Positions 26,954-35,039 of a stretch of DNA of 64,000 bases are shown here, piece after piece. The translations under genes and the position numbers were made by a program. The DNA is taken from contig DASVUH010000052.1 in NCBI GenBank assembly GCA_036387135.1, positions 9,253 through 73,252 of the forward strand. Reading direction: 5' to 3'. Origin of the DNA: JALZCH01 sp036387135 (GTDB lineage: Bacteria > Acidobacteriota > Blastocatellia > Pyrinomonadales > Pyrinomonadaceae). The notes below the pieces were generated by a model. The model was not told where the DNA came from. It made no database searches and saw only the letters and a program-made list of their open reading frames with translations. Every line of letters starts with the position of its first letter. Positions within the stretch are counted from its first letter, which is position 1.

Positions 26954-27901
26954 TTATTCTAAATTTTTAGCCTTTGAAAGCAAAGCGCGCGCATTTCTTT
27001 GCAATCCCGCGAGCTTGGCGCGTTTCATCGCGCTGCGGCGAAATCGTTCGACGTATTTTTCGTGTGCAAGATTTGCAATTTCGTTTAAATCGGGCGAAAC
27101 GTTTCCAATGCGTGGCTCAAACCGTTTTTCTTCGGTCGGTTTTTCAAAACGATTCCACGGGCAAACATCCTGACAAACGTCGCAGCCATACAGCCAGCCG
27201 TTTAAGTTTTCGGCAATTTCGTCGGAAAGCCGCTCGTCGCGCAGCTCAATCGTCTGGTAAGAAATGCAGCGATTTGAATCAATCACGCGCGGCTCGACAA
27301 TCGCGTTTGTCGGGCAGGCGTCGAGACAAGCCGTGCAGCTTCCGCAAAAATCCTGCGTTTCCGGCGCGTCGTATTCCAATTCGATGTCGAGCAAAATCTC
27401 GCCCAGAAAAACCCAGGAGCCGTATTCGCGCGTGATTAAATTGGAATGTTTCCCGATCCAGCCCAATCCTGCGCGCTGCGCCCACGCTTTATCCATTATC
27501 GGTGCGGTATCAACGCAGATTTTCATGTTAATTGTCGGACTGATCTCTGTGATGTAAGTTTCGAGACGACGCAATTTTTCTTTCAAGACATCATGATAAT
27601 CATCGCCCCAGGCGTAACGCGAGACTTTGCCGTTTTCGGGCGAGTCGTCGTGTTTGTGCGGCGTAAAATAATTGAGTGCGATAGAGATGACCGATTTTGC
27701 ATTTTCAAGCAAAAGCTGCGGATCAGCGCGTTTCTCAGGCTCGCGTTCCATCCAGCGCATCTCGGCGTGAAAACCGCGCGCCAACCAATCTTCGAGATAT
27801 TCGCGCTCGCGCGGCAACGCCTCGGCGCGAGCAACACCGACTTTGTGAAAGCCGATTTGCAACGCTTTTTCTTTGATTTTTTGTGTGAGAGTTTTTTCCA
27901 C
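26954..27901 (-). CDS. queG: Epoxyqueuosine reductase QueG
   Basis: A 315-residue cobalamin- and iron-sulfur-dependent enzyme that carries out the last step of queuosine synthesis in tRNA. The catalytic aspartate is D131 in VDTAPIMDKAWA; RAGLGWIGKHSNLI is the family signature. Two 4Fe-4S ferredoxin-like motifs are present: C186-x2-C189-x2-C192-x3-C196P and C240-x2-C243-x3-C247P. Length is slightly short of E. coli QueG (no C-terminal HEAT extension), as in many bacteria. The start is GTG 27901, three bases after the stop of the upstream oxidoreductase gene, which suggests coupling. Other queuosine genes are not in the window. Confidence 0.93.
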   Translation of the reverse strand: MEKTLTQKIKEKALQIGFHKVGVARAEALPREREYLEDWLARGFHAEMRWMEREPEKRADPQLLLENAKSVISIALNYFTPHKHDDSPENGKVSRYAWGDDYHDVLKEKLRRLETYITEISPTINMKICVDTAPIMDKAWAQRAGLGWIGKHSNLITREYGSWVFLGEILLDIELEYDAPETQDFCGSCTACLDACPTNAIVEPRVIDSNRCISYQTIELRDERLSDEIAENLNGWLYGCDVCQDVCPWNRFEKPTEEKRFEPRIGNVSPDLNEIANLAHEKYVERFRRSAMKRAKLAGLQRNARALLSKAKNLE

Positions 27902-27904
27902 TCT

Positions 27905-29131
27905 TTAAAAAGGCAAAAAGGCTCTTTTAGCGAGTTTTTGTTTTAAATCCGTATAACCCTGGTCGCCGGCGACGAGCTGGCGCAAGGTTTTTCGCACGCC
28001 GCCGTGCAGACTGGCAAATTGAATCATTCGTTCGGTGAAAGCTGCGCCGAAAAAGTTGCCGTAAAAACGGCGGCGCATTTCCGAAGCGCGGCGCAGTTCG
28101 CGCCCGAAATCCGCGCGCCACGCCGTTTCGTAATCTTTTTTATTTAAAAAACAATCGGCAAAAATCTCCGCCGAGCGCAAAGCGTAATAAATTCCTTCGC
28201 CCGTCACCGGGTCGGCAAAACCGGCGGCATCGCCAAGCAAAGCCCAATTTTCGCCGACTGTTTTTCGATTGTCCAAAGTTTCGGGGGCGAGTCCGGGAAT
28301 GCGCGCGGCATAGCGTTCCGCTACGGAATTTAGTTGAGCGAGAATTTCGGAATTTGCCCCGTTGTTTAAATCCTGCCAGATAGTTGCCTGCGGCTCGGTG
28401 CGTTGGCGATACCAGCCGAGCATAAAACGCCATAAAAGATCGTCAAGCCGAGCGTGATCGAAATTATCCTGCGCTGTGGCAATTCCGAATGAAACGTGAT
28501 CCGGGCGCGGAAAAGCCCATGCGTAACCGGCAAAACCGGGCAAAAACGCGATGACCGTCGGCGCGTCTCGTTCGTTGTTCGGGAGCGGCGTGCGATAGCC
28601 GAAAGCGACTTCCATTTCCGATTTTTCGAGCGCGCCGCTCAATCGTTTGGCAATCGCACTGTTCGCGCCATCTGCGGCAATCAGAAATGCGCCGCGATAT
28701 TCGTTTGCATTCCCGCTCGTCGCGTGGCTGCGTAATTTCCACAAGTCATTTTCTTCGCCGACAAGCGTGACTTTTTCTTTAATTATAGTTGCGCCCGCTT
28801 TTTCCGCTCGCTGAAGCAAAAACGAATCAAACGCCGAGCGTGAATAAATCGCAAACGGCTCGTCGAGTTTTAAACGCAGTCGTTTGCCGCTCGGCGCGAA
28901 GATTTCCAAATCGTCAATTTGCCGCCCGACGGCTTCGAGAAGCTGCGGGTACATTTTCAGAGCTTTCGACGTGACGCCGCCGCCGCAGGGTTTTGGCGCA
29001 TTCGGCACGCGCCCATCAAATAGAGTCACGTTTGCTCCGTTGCGAGCCAAAATCTCGGCTGCAAACGAACCAGCCGGACCCGCGCCGACAATCAAAACTT
29101 CCGAATTTGAAATTTGAGATTTCAAAGCCAT
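27905..29131 (-). CDS. Geranylgeranyl-reductase-family FAD-dependent oxidoreductase
   Basis: A 408-residue flavoprotein of the geranylgeranyl reductase/menaquinone-side-chain reductase group, which saturates isoprenoid double bonds. The FAD-binding motif GAGPAGS is at about residues 16-22; PKPCGGGV (about 47-54) is the family's cysteine-containing signature; a GDAAGFADPVTGEGIYYAL block (about 295-313) is the second FAD/pyrophosphate motif. The N terminus (first ~11 residues, up to SNSEV) is encoded by a degenerate 7-base repeat (29103-29126). Candidate substrates are isoprenoid quinones or archaeal-type lipids; the sequence alone does not decide. It is three bases from queG. Confidence 0.85.
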   Translation of the reverse strand: MALKSQISNSEVLIVGAGPAGSFAAEILARNGANVTLFDGRVPNAPKPCGGGVTSKALKMYPQLLEAVGRQIDDLEIFAPSGKRLRLKLDEPFAIYSRSAFDSFLLQRAEKAGATIIKEKVTLVGEENDLWKLRSHATSGNANEYRGAFLIAADGANSAIAKRLSGALEKSEMEVAFGYRTPLPNNERDAPTVIAFLPGFAGYAWAFPRPDHVSFGIATAQDNFDHARLDDLLWRFMLGWYRQRTEPQATIWQDLNNGANSEILAQLNSVAERYAARIPGLAPETLDNRKTVGENWALLGDAAGFADPVTGEGIYYALRSAEIFADCFLNKKDYETAWRADFGRELRRASEMRRRFYGNFFGAAFTERMIQFASLHGGVRKTLRQLVAGDQGYTDLKQKLAKRAFLPF

Positions 29132-29235
29132 TTCAAAATTTGATTGTAGCTTAAAACAGAAGCGTGAGAGCGAATTCGGATAACGAGAACCGGAAATGTA
29201 CTTTAAAAAGCAGATTTTATCGGATTAAGAAAAGA

Positions 29236-30426
29236 TTAAGTTTGCCGGGTTGCGCGAGCCAGAAAAAAGCGCGCCGAATTGCTCAAACTCAAAGCGTAAA
29301 TGGCTGTCGCCGCAAGATTGGGAACAAACGCCGCACGCCGCAAAACGGAACAAACACGCAGACGACGCGAAAATTTCGCTTGATGCAGATTTTGATAAAC
29401 GGCGGAAATTTTCTCGAAATCGGGAAAATTTTCGGCAATCACGCGCACGACAATTTCCGCCGATTCGAGCGCCATCAGCATTCCGCTGCCGGTAAAAGGA
29501 TCAATAAACGCTCCCGCATCACCGATTGCCAGCATTCGCTCGGCGGGCGCAAGATTTTTTCTGCCGAAACTGTCAACCGAAACCGCCAGCCAATCGTGCG
29601 CCGTTTCAGCCGTTTCCATCATTTCGGCGGCGCGGCGGTTTTTAAAAACAACTTCGCGGACAATTCGGTCGGGGTTTCCGTTAAATTTGCGAACAACGCG
29701 CGCGTCTATCAAAAAACAATGATTCGCCAATCCGTTTTCAACCCGGTTCAAGCCGCCGTAACCGCCCGGAAAAAAATAAATTTCGCATCGTCCCCGCTCG
29801 ATTCTTGAGTTTCGCAAATGCGCCTTAAAACCAACCAGCCTAGTGCGGATTGCGGATTGCGGATTGCGGATTGTTTTTTGGACTTTAAATTTTTTGGCTA
29901 GATTTGCCAAAACTGCGGGGCGACCGCTCGCGTCAATCGTAAAATCTGCGGTGATTTCAACTTTCTCACCGTTATTCGTTTTCGCCGTTACCCCGCAAAT
30001 CTCGCCGTTTTCCTCCAAAAGCCCGGTTACCTGCGTTTCCTCTAAAACTTCAACTCCCAAATTCTTGGCGCGTTTGAGCAGACGAAAATCCATTTCGGCG
30101 CGGCTGATTCCAAGTGCTGAGCCGCCCGTAGAAAACCATGCGCTCGGAACCGCGACGCTGCGACCTTTTGGCGCGAAAAAAACGGTTTCGGTTAACCGCG
30201 CACCACCCGCCGCGAGCATTTCGTCCAAAACTCCGAGTTGACGGAAATGTTCCAAACATTCGGGCGAAACAAATTCCCCGCACAATTTTTGTCGCGGAAA
30301 ACGCTCGCGCTCGATCAAACAAACTTGAAAACCGCTTTGCACCAGACGTATCGCTGCGCTCGCGCCTGCCACCGCGCCGCCGACAATAACGATTTTGGAT
30401 TTTGGATTTTGGACTTTGGATTTCAT
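29236..30426 (-). CDS. FAD-dependent monooxygenase/oxidoreductase
   Basis: A 396-residue flavoprotein related to the geranylgeranyl reductase and halogenase/monooxygenase superfamily. It has an FAD dinucleotide motif GGAVAGASAA (about 16-25), KLCGEFVSPE, DASGRP near residue 166-170 and GDAGAFIDPFTGSG (about 303-316). In many bacteria such a gene travels with a small SAM methyltransferase and a type III polyketide synthase to modify alkylquinone or alkylresorcinol products; the methyltransferase is present here (ATGA overlap) but no polyketide synthase is in the window. Two repeat tracts affect it: a 7-base repeat supplies the first ~12 codons including the ATG (30391-30426), and another inserts residues 184-195 in frame (29843-29873). 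Confidence 0.82.
   Translation of the reverse strand: MKSKVQNPKSKIVIVGGAVAGASAAIRLVQSGFQVCLIERERFPRQKLCGEFVSPECLEHFRQLGVLDEMLAAGGARLTETVFFAPKGRSVAVPSAWFSTGGSALGISRAEMDFRLLKRAKNLGVEVLEETQVTGLLEENGEICGVTAKTNNGEKVEITADFTIDASGRPAVLANLAKKFKVQKTIRNPQSAIRTRLVGFKAHLRNSRIERGRCEIYFFPGGYGGLNRVENGLANHCFLIDARVVRKFNGNPDRIVREVVFKNRRAAEMMETAETAHDWLAVSVDSFGRKNLAPAERMLAIGDAGAFIDPFTGSGMLMALESAEIVVRVIAENFPDFEKISAVYQNLHQAKFSRRLRVCSVLRRAAFVPNLAATAIYALSLSNSARFFLARATRQT
29843..29873. repeat. Heptanucleotide tandem repeat inside FAD oxidoreductase gene
   Basis: Four exact copies of TGCGGAT plus a partial unit, in frame. They encode the segment around IRNPQSAIR in the flavoprotein. No inverted partner. Confidence 0.88.
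30391..30424. repeat. Heptanucleotide tandem repeat at gene start
   Basis: Four to five 7-base units (TTTTGGA, one CTTTGGA). On the minus strand it encodes the first residues of the flavoprotein (MKSKVQNPKSK). It abuts the ATGA overlap with the methyltransferase gene. Confidence 0.85.
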
Positions 30427-31130
30427 TTTTGTCGGGCGTCGCCTTGTAAAACTAATCGCGCGGGAAAATGTTTTGTGACCGAGACTTTATCGAGTCCGGC
30501 TTGTTTGCCCAGATGTTCCAATTCTTCCGGCACGAACGAACGCAAAATAGAAAGCGCGCCGTCGTGGCGCACGAGGCGGTTGTGCAGGAAAATCTTACCG
30601 ATTGTGGTGTAAAAAAAATAAGCGCGGCGGTCGCGATGCAAATCAATTGCAAAGATTTTCCGGCGGGCGACTCGCATCATTTCGCGTAAGATTTCAATTA
30701 CTTTTTCATCCGCGAAATGATGCGTAAAAAGCGAGCAAATTGCATAATCAAAAGAATTGTCGGTGAATGGAAGCGAAAGCGCGTTGCTGCGAATCGAGCG
30801 AATTTCAGCAAAGTCTTTCGATTCTTCCCGAATCGCCTCAGCCGAACGACGATTTAATTCCAAACCGCAGAGCTGCGATTTTCTGTCGCTTTTCCGGGCA
30901 AATTTCGCAATTACGCGCAACAGCTCGCCCGAACCCGCGCCGACATCCAAAACGGAAAATCGCTTTAAGTTTTCCCGTTGAATTTCACCCAAAAGAGTTT
31001 CTTCGAGCGCGCGCTTGTCGCCGAGCCAGCGATTTATCCGGCGCAATTCGCGCAGACAGCCCTCGTATTCCTCCGGCGTATATTCGCCGGTGTCCATCAA
31101 TTCAAGCTCGCTGCTGCGCGTTTCAAACAT
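30423..31130 (-). CDS. Class I SAM-dependent methyltransferase
   Basis: A 235-residue methyltransferase. The glycine-rich SAM-binding motif is SVLDVGAGSGELLR (about 59-72); motif II acidic residue is in CGLELNRR; NSFDYAICSLFTHHF corresponds to motif IV/post-I. Its stop overlaps the start of the FAD oxidoreductase as ATGA, so the two are translationally coupled and probably act on the same small molecule. Small methyltransferases of this kind commonly modify polyketide or isoprenoid quinone intermediates, but the substrate is inference. ATG 31130. Confidence 0.85.
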   Translation of the reverse strand: MFETRSSELELMDTGEYTPEEYEGCLRELRRINRWLGDKRALEETLLGEIQRENLKRFSVLDVGAGSGELLRVIAKFARKSDRKSQLCGLELNRRSAEAIREESKDFAEIRSIRSNALSLPFTDNSFDYAICSLFTHHFADEKVIEILREMMRVARRKIFAIDLHRDRRAYFFYTTIGKIFLHNRLVRHDGALSILRSFVPEELEHLGKQAGLDKVSVTKHFPARLVLQGDARQK

Positions 31131-31156
31131 GAAAACAGAATAACATCAGGTGACGG

Positions 31157-31627
31157 TTAAATTTTCGCCGCATTTGTCCGCAAAATTTCGGCGACCGCGC
31201 GGTTGCGAAAATCGAAAATATAATTTAATTCTTTTTTCACCAGAAAATGCGCGATGTCGCCCAGCGGCTCCAGCGGCAGGCGATAACGCACTTCGTCGTC
31301 AATTTGAGTCGCGCCGTCGGGTAAAGCGGTGAAAGTGTGGCGGTGAATCCATTGTTTATAAGGGCTTTTGCGAGCTTCGTCAACAAATTCAAAAGGCGGA
31401 CGCCAAACCGAAATCACGGTTCGCCAAATCAAAGGCAAACCTCGCAATCTTAATTTGTAATCAATTAAAGCGCCTTGTTTGATGTCAATCGGCTGCGGCG
31501 TGATGATGTGAAAATTTAACTGCGGCGGCGTGATGCGCTCCAGATTTCCGGCGTCGGCGAAAAACGCGAAAACGCGCTCGCGCGGAAGATTCAAGGTCAA
31601 AGACCTTTTCAAAATGTGTTCTGCCAT
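31157..31627 (-). CDS. SRPBCC-family (START/polyketide-cyclase-like) protein
   Basis: A 156-residue SRPBCC-fold protein with a hydrophobic ligand pocket. Recognised by LPRERVFAFFADAGNLERITPP at the N terminus (split here over about residues 15-36), the internal W-R-T-V-I-S-V-W segment, the QWIHRHTFTALPDGATQI motif and the C-terminal LDYIF-type helix (KKELNYIFDFRN). Such proteins act as cyclases, dehydratases or lipid carriers, and close relatives occur beside NAD-dependent epimerases. Here it precedes the methyltransferase by 26 bases, so it probably joins the same pathway. No catalytic residue can be assigned with confidence. Confidence 0.8.
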   Translation of the reverse strand: MAEHILKRSLTLNLPRERVFAFFADAGNLERITPPQLNFHIITPQPIDIKQGALIDYKLRLRGLPLIWRTVISVWRPPFEFVDEARKSPYKQWIHRHTFTALPDGATQIDDEVRYRLPLEPLGDIAHFLVKKELNYIFDFRNRAVAEILRTNAAKI

Positions 31628-31699
31628 TTCCCCTAACCCTTGCTCGTAAATTTGATACCGATTAAATCTAATCTATCAGATCGAAATAAAAATGAATCA

Positions 31700-31780
31700 A
31701 ACTATCAACTGTAAACTATCAACTATGAACTATTTTGCAATGCAGTACAGTTTATAGTTGATAGTTTACAGTTGATAGTT
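31700..31780. repeat. Heptad-repeat inverted element (31-bp arms)
   Basis: Left arm 31700-31730 and right arm 31750-31780 are inverted copies with one mismatch, separated by 19 bases. Each arm is built of 7-base units (AACTATC, AACTGTA, AACTATG). It lies just after the VWFA gene stop and before the SRPBCC gene and should form a strong hairpin on either strand. Confidence 0.9.
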
Positions 31781-31791
31781 TCACTTCTCCG

Positions 31792-32775
31792 TTAAGATTT
31801 CGGTTTGCGCGGCGCGTTGTAGCCTTTGCGCGAGCGAACCGTTGTGCCGGGGCGCGCGACTTTGACTTCGATTGCGTGCCATTTGCCGTCCGGCGCGAGA
31901 TTTTTCGGCTCATAACCGATTGTGTAAACCGTTCCAAGCTCCTGCGCGATTTGTCGAAAAGCCTCGCGCAGAGCTTCGCCGCCCGCGACTGGAACAAATC
32001 GCCCGCCGCTTTTTTCGGCAAAGGCTTTCAGAGCGTTGACGCTTTTCAAACGCTCCATTCGGGCGTTCGAGCCGCCGGAAGTCATGGTTGCGCCGCCCGG
32101 TCCGAAATCAATCGCCGACATATCAACCGTGTAAATTACGGCGTTGACGGCGAGCGCAGCTTTTAAGGCTTTTGCCTGCGAGGCTTTGCTCAGAGTGTCC
32201 GCGCCGTCGGACAAAACGACAATGGCGCGCCGCGTTTCCTCGCGGTCGGCGAGCGCTTTGGCGGCTTCGATAACAGCGTCGTTTAAAACGGTCATTCCTT
32301 TGCCTTTGAGTCCGAAAGCCGTCGGATGAAGGTCGCGCGACGACGAAAATTCCTGAATTTGATTGATTTCCGAATCGAAATTGTAAACGGCAGCCGAATC
32401 TTTCGAGCGCAGATTTTCCAGAAACTTAATTCCGGCGCTCCGTGCCAGAGCGATGCGCGCTTCCATGCTGCCCGAAGTGTCGAGCAAAACGACTGCCGCA
32501 AACGGCGCTTCTTCCGCAGTAAAAATCGAATCAAGGCTCGTAATATCCTGCTCGACGCCGTTGTCGAACAGTTTGAAATCGGCGCGTTTTAAACCCGTCA
32601 CGGAATTTCCTTTAAAGTCTGTGACGGCGACGTTTAAAACGACGAGATTAGTGTCAACTTTGATTACATCGTCTTCGTCATCGGTTTTATTTTGGGCGAC
32701 GACGGCGATTTGCAAAAACAAAATCGCCGCCAGAAAAATGAACGGGCGGCGAAAATCAAATCTTTCAAATTTCAT
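31792..32775 (-). CDS. Secreted VWFA-domain protein (acidobacterial VWFA-related family)
   Basis: A 327-residue exported protein of the VWFA-related family that is expanded in Acidobacteria. The signal peptide spans about residues 1-27 (ends VVAQ). A short beta domain follows (VDTNLVVLNVAVTD), then the von Willebrand A domain (about 92-280) with an intact MIDAS: DTSGS at 99-103, a downstream threonine in KGMTVLND and aspartate in VLSDGAD. It should bind a divalent metal and a protein partner in the periplasm or at the cell surface. Partner and role are unknown. It is preceded by two secreted unknowns in the same orientation. Confidence 0.88.
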   Translation of the reverse strand: MKFERFDFRRPFIFLAAILFLQIAVVAQNKTDDEDDVIKVDTNLVVLNVAVTDFKGNSVTGLKRADFKLFDNGVEQDITSLDSIFTAEEAPFAAVVLLDTSGSMEARIALARSAGIKFLENLRSKDSAAVYNFDSEINQIQEFSSSRDLHPTAFGLKGKGMTVLNDAVIEAAKALADREETRRAIVVLSDGADTLSKASQAKALKAALAVNAVIYTVDMSAIDFGPGGATMTSGGSNARMERLKSVNALKAFAEKSGGRFVPVAGGEALREAFRQIAQELGTVYTIGYEPKNLAPDGKWHAIEVKVARPGTTVRSRKGYNAPRKPKS

Positions 32776-32793
32776 TTCTCAAATCTAAATGGA

Positions 32794-33360
32794 TTAGCGC
32801 GGAGCGCGGCGAATAAAATTAATCAGTTCGAGCAATTCGTTGGCGTTGTTAATCGAATCGGCTGAAACGGTATAGCGCGAAGACGTTTTCACCGATTCGC
32901 TTAAATCGGCACCGATTTCGGCGAGCTTTGTCACAGCTTCGGCGATTGTCGCGGGATTGCTTTCGGGCGTTTCGTAGTTGTCATCTTTTTTGTCATCATC
33001 CGAGCCGCCCATATTTTTGCGGATTTTTTTGACGACTTTTTCAAGCTGATTCAATTTATCCAACTCCCGAACAACCGCGCCCGATTCGGAAAAAGAGCGG
33101 CTGATCTGCTCGGTCAATCGAGCGACTTCCGCGCCGCGCTCGACAAATTCGGCGTGTTCTTTTTCTTCGGCGCGGATCCTCATTTTCATCAGATTTTCGA
33201 GCATCGGATCGCCGGGCGAATACGTTTTTTCGGGGCGCTCGGTTGCGTCCGGCAAATTATTTTTTATATCGGTTTGCGACTGCGGGCGCTGGGCGAACGC
33301 CGCTTCGACGCCCCAAGCGGGCGTTAAGACGAGTGCGAAAAAAACGATGCGTAAAAACAT
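32794..33360 (-). CDS. Secreted protein of unknown function, helical
   Basis: A 188-residue protein with a signal peptide (about 1-23, ends EAAFAQ). The rest is hydrophilic and mostly helical, with heptad-like charged stretches (about 60-115: MLENLMKMRIRAEEKEHAEF region and LDKLNQLEKVVKKIRK) that suggest a coiled coil, then an acidic linker (GGSDDDKKDD). The C-terminal helix ends INFIRRAPR. No family is recognised. It is 18 bases from both neighbours and so co-transcribed with the VWFA gene; a role in the same envelope complex is plausible. Confidence 0.65.
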   Translation of the reverse strand: MFLRIVFFALVLTPAWGVEAAFAQRPQSQTDIKNNLPDATERPEKTYSPGDPMLENLMKMRIRAEEKEHAEFVERGAEVARLTEQISRSFSESGAVVRELDKLNQLEKVVKKIRKNMGGSDDDKKDDNYETPESNPATIAEAVTKLAEIGADLSESVKTSSRYTVSADSINNANELLELINFIRRAPR

Positions 33361-33377
33361 AATCAGACTTTTAATAT

Positions 33378-34040
33378 TTATGGTTGTTCAGCCGGTTTCG
33401 GCACTTCGTTCGGTGCTTTGCCCGTGACGCGCTCAACCATTGCGTTCAAAAAGCCCTGCTCGACTTCGCCGCTGCTTTCGAGCGTCAGCCAGTTTGCTCC
33501 CATCGGAGTTTCCGTGCGTCCTTCGACTTTTGCCGTCACATTGACGTTGTTGTTCGTGCCGTCAATTGATTGCACCTCGACGCGCAAAGTATAGCGACCG
33601 CGCGTCCAGCCGGTATCAATATCTTCTCTCGGAATGTTGGCGTAGCGCATCAGTTGCGAGCCGGAAATGACCGCTCCTTTCGCAAAAGTGTAAGGCTGCG
33701 AAACGACGATTCCATCGGATGGGCGCGAAGCGGCTTCGTCAACCGTCAAGCCTTGTTCGCGCATCAAGTCGGCGATTGTCCGCAGCAAAATATCGCGTTT
33801 TGAAGGCATTCTGTAAGGATTGCTCAAGATTACGCGATCGGGCGTTTTGCCCGCACCGAAGTCGAATCCGCGTCCTGTGCCGGTATCTCGGCGATTGCCG
33901 TTGTCGGTCGGACCCTGATTGGTGCTGATGTCTCGAATCTGCTTGTTTTGTGTATCAATACCTTTGCCTTGAGCGTACGAAAAAGAAACGCTCGCCGCAA
34001 AAGCGATGAGAACTGCCGCCAACGAAAATAACCGATTCAT
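33378..34040 (-). CDS. Secreted protein of unknown function
   Basis: A 220-residue exported protein. ATG 34040 is chosen because CGGAGG lies 7-8 bases upstream and a clean signal peptide follows (residues 1-24, ends FSYAQ); a longer frame to 34109 is possible but lacks this. The mature part has a Gly/Asp/Arg-rich low-complexity stretch (about 35-65), then a mixed alpha/beta domain with RYTLRVEVQSIDG and VNVTAKVEGRTE strands that resembles a conserved acidobacterial hypothetical. No catalytic motif is seen. It is first in the three-gene run leading to the VWFA gene. Confidence 0.65.
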   Translation of the reverse strand: MNRLFSLAAVLIAFAASVSFSYAQGKGIDTQNKQIRDISTNQGPTDNGNRRDTGTGRGFDFGAGKTPDRVILSNPYRMPSKRDILLRTIADLMREQGLTVDEAASRPSDGIVVSQPYTFAKGAVISGSQLMRYANIPREDIDTGWTRGRYTLRVEVQSIDGTNNNVNVTAKVEGRTETPMGANWLTLESSGEVEQGFLNAMVERVTGKAPNEVPKPAEQP

Positions 34041-34258
34041 AAATCCTCCGATAATACCGAACGTTTGTGCGATGTGCGGGCAAGCCGAAAGGCTGTCCGC
34101 CAAACTCAAAAATTAACACTTTCAAAGGGGCAAAATCAAAAAAACTTTATGACGGCAAAATTGAAATAAAAAACATTTACGGTTCGGCTTTCATTTGCGG
34201 GAACAATATTTGCAAATAGCGAAAAATCAGAGAGTTTTCCGGGAACAAGGGGAAATAA

Positions 34259-34951
34259 ATGGACGCTTGCGCTGCACGATCTTTTTCACGAACAAAAACA
34301 AAGCCCACCGTTTTTCTCTGGATTGAATGGGCGCTGCTTTTCATCGCAACGCCGCTCGCGCTTCGCATTTTTTGGAAGCCGAGCTTGTTTTTTGTCTCGC
34401 TTCTGGTAGGAACGATCACGGTTTTCGTCTGGCTGTTGTGTCTCAGAAAATTCGATTGCAAACAGTTTTGGCGCGGAGTCAGCACGCGGGGCGAATGGCG
34501 GCAGCTTAAAAAGATATTTTTGCGATTCGGGGTTTGCTCGGCGTTGATTACGGCGCTGGTTTTCTTTGCGTTCCCCGATAATCTTTTCAATTTTCCGATT
34601 GAACGTCCGTTAGTTTGGGCAAGCGTAATGTTTCTTTATCCGCTGCTTTCGGTTTATCCGCAGGAATTGATTTACCGCGCGTTTTTCTTTGAGCGGTATC
34701 GAAAACTTTTTCCGAGCAGTTGGGCGACTGTGCTGTCGAGTGCGATAGTTTTCGGGCTGGTTCACATTATTTTTCAAAACCCGATTGCGGTTATTTTAAC
34801 ACTCGTCGGCGGAGTTTTCTTTGCCGAAACTTACGCGCGCACACGCTCTTTGCGGCTCGTCTGGCTCGAACACGCGCTTTACGGCTGTTTGATTTTTACC
34901 ATTGGACTCGGCGAATTTTTCTACCACGCCAGCGTTCCGGCGCAGCAGTAG
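34259..34951 (+). CDS. CPBP-family intramembrane protease-like protein
   Basis: A 230-residue membrane protein of the CPBP (Rce1/CAAX-like) family with about six transmembrane segments. Motif 1, normally E-E-x3-R, reads QELIYR (about residues 142-147), so the first glutamate is glutamine. Motif 2 is FGLVH (about 165-169) and motif 3 is WLEHALYG (about 201-208), both with their histidines. The QE variant with following FFFERY occurs in a recognisable CPBP subgroup, so the protein may still be functional or may be a pseudoprotease. ATG 34259 is preceded by AAGGGG. It is the first gene of a rightward run. Confidence 0.82.
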   Translation: MDACAARSFSRTKTKPTVFLWIEWALLFIATPLALRIFWKPSLFFVSLLVGTITVFVWLLCLRKFDCKQFWRGVSTRGEWRQLKKIFLRFGVCSALITALVFFAFPDNLFNFPIERPLVWASVMFLYPLLSVYPQELIYRAFFFERYRKLFPSSWATVLSSAIVFGLVHIIFQNPIAVILTLVGGVFFAETYARTRSLRLVWLEHALYGCLIFTIGLGEFFYHASVPAQQ

Positions 34952-35039
34952 TGAAAATCAAATTATCGAAAGTAAAAATGCGCGCTGCGCTTGCTTTCGG
35001 TTTTCAAATCTAATAACTTGCAACTTTATAAAAGTTGCC

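Noticed and set aside
34902..35039. 46-codon upstream extension of the TPR gene
   Set aside because: Overlaps the protease gene 3' end and yields Ser/Cys-rich sequence before a good GTG start and transmembrane helix.
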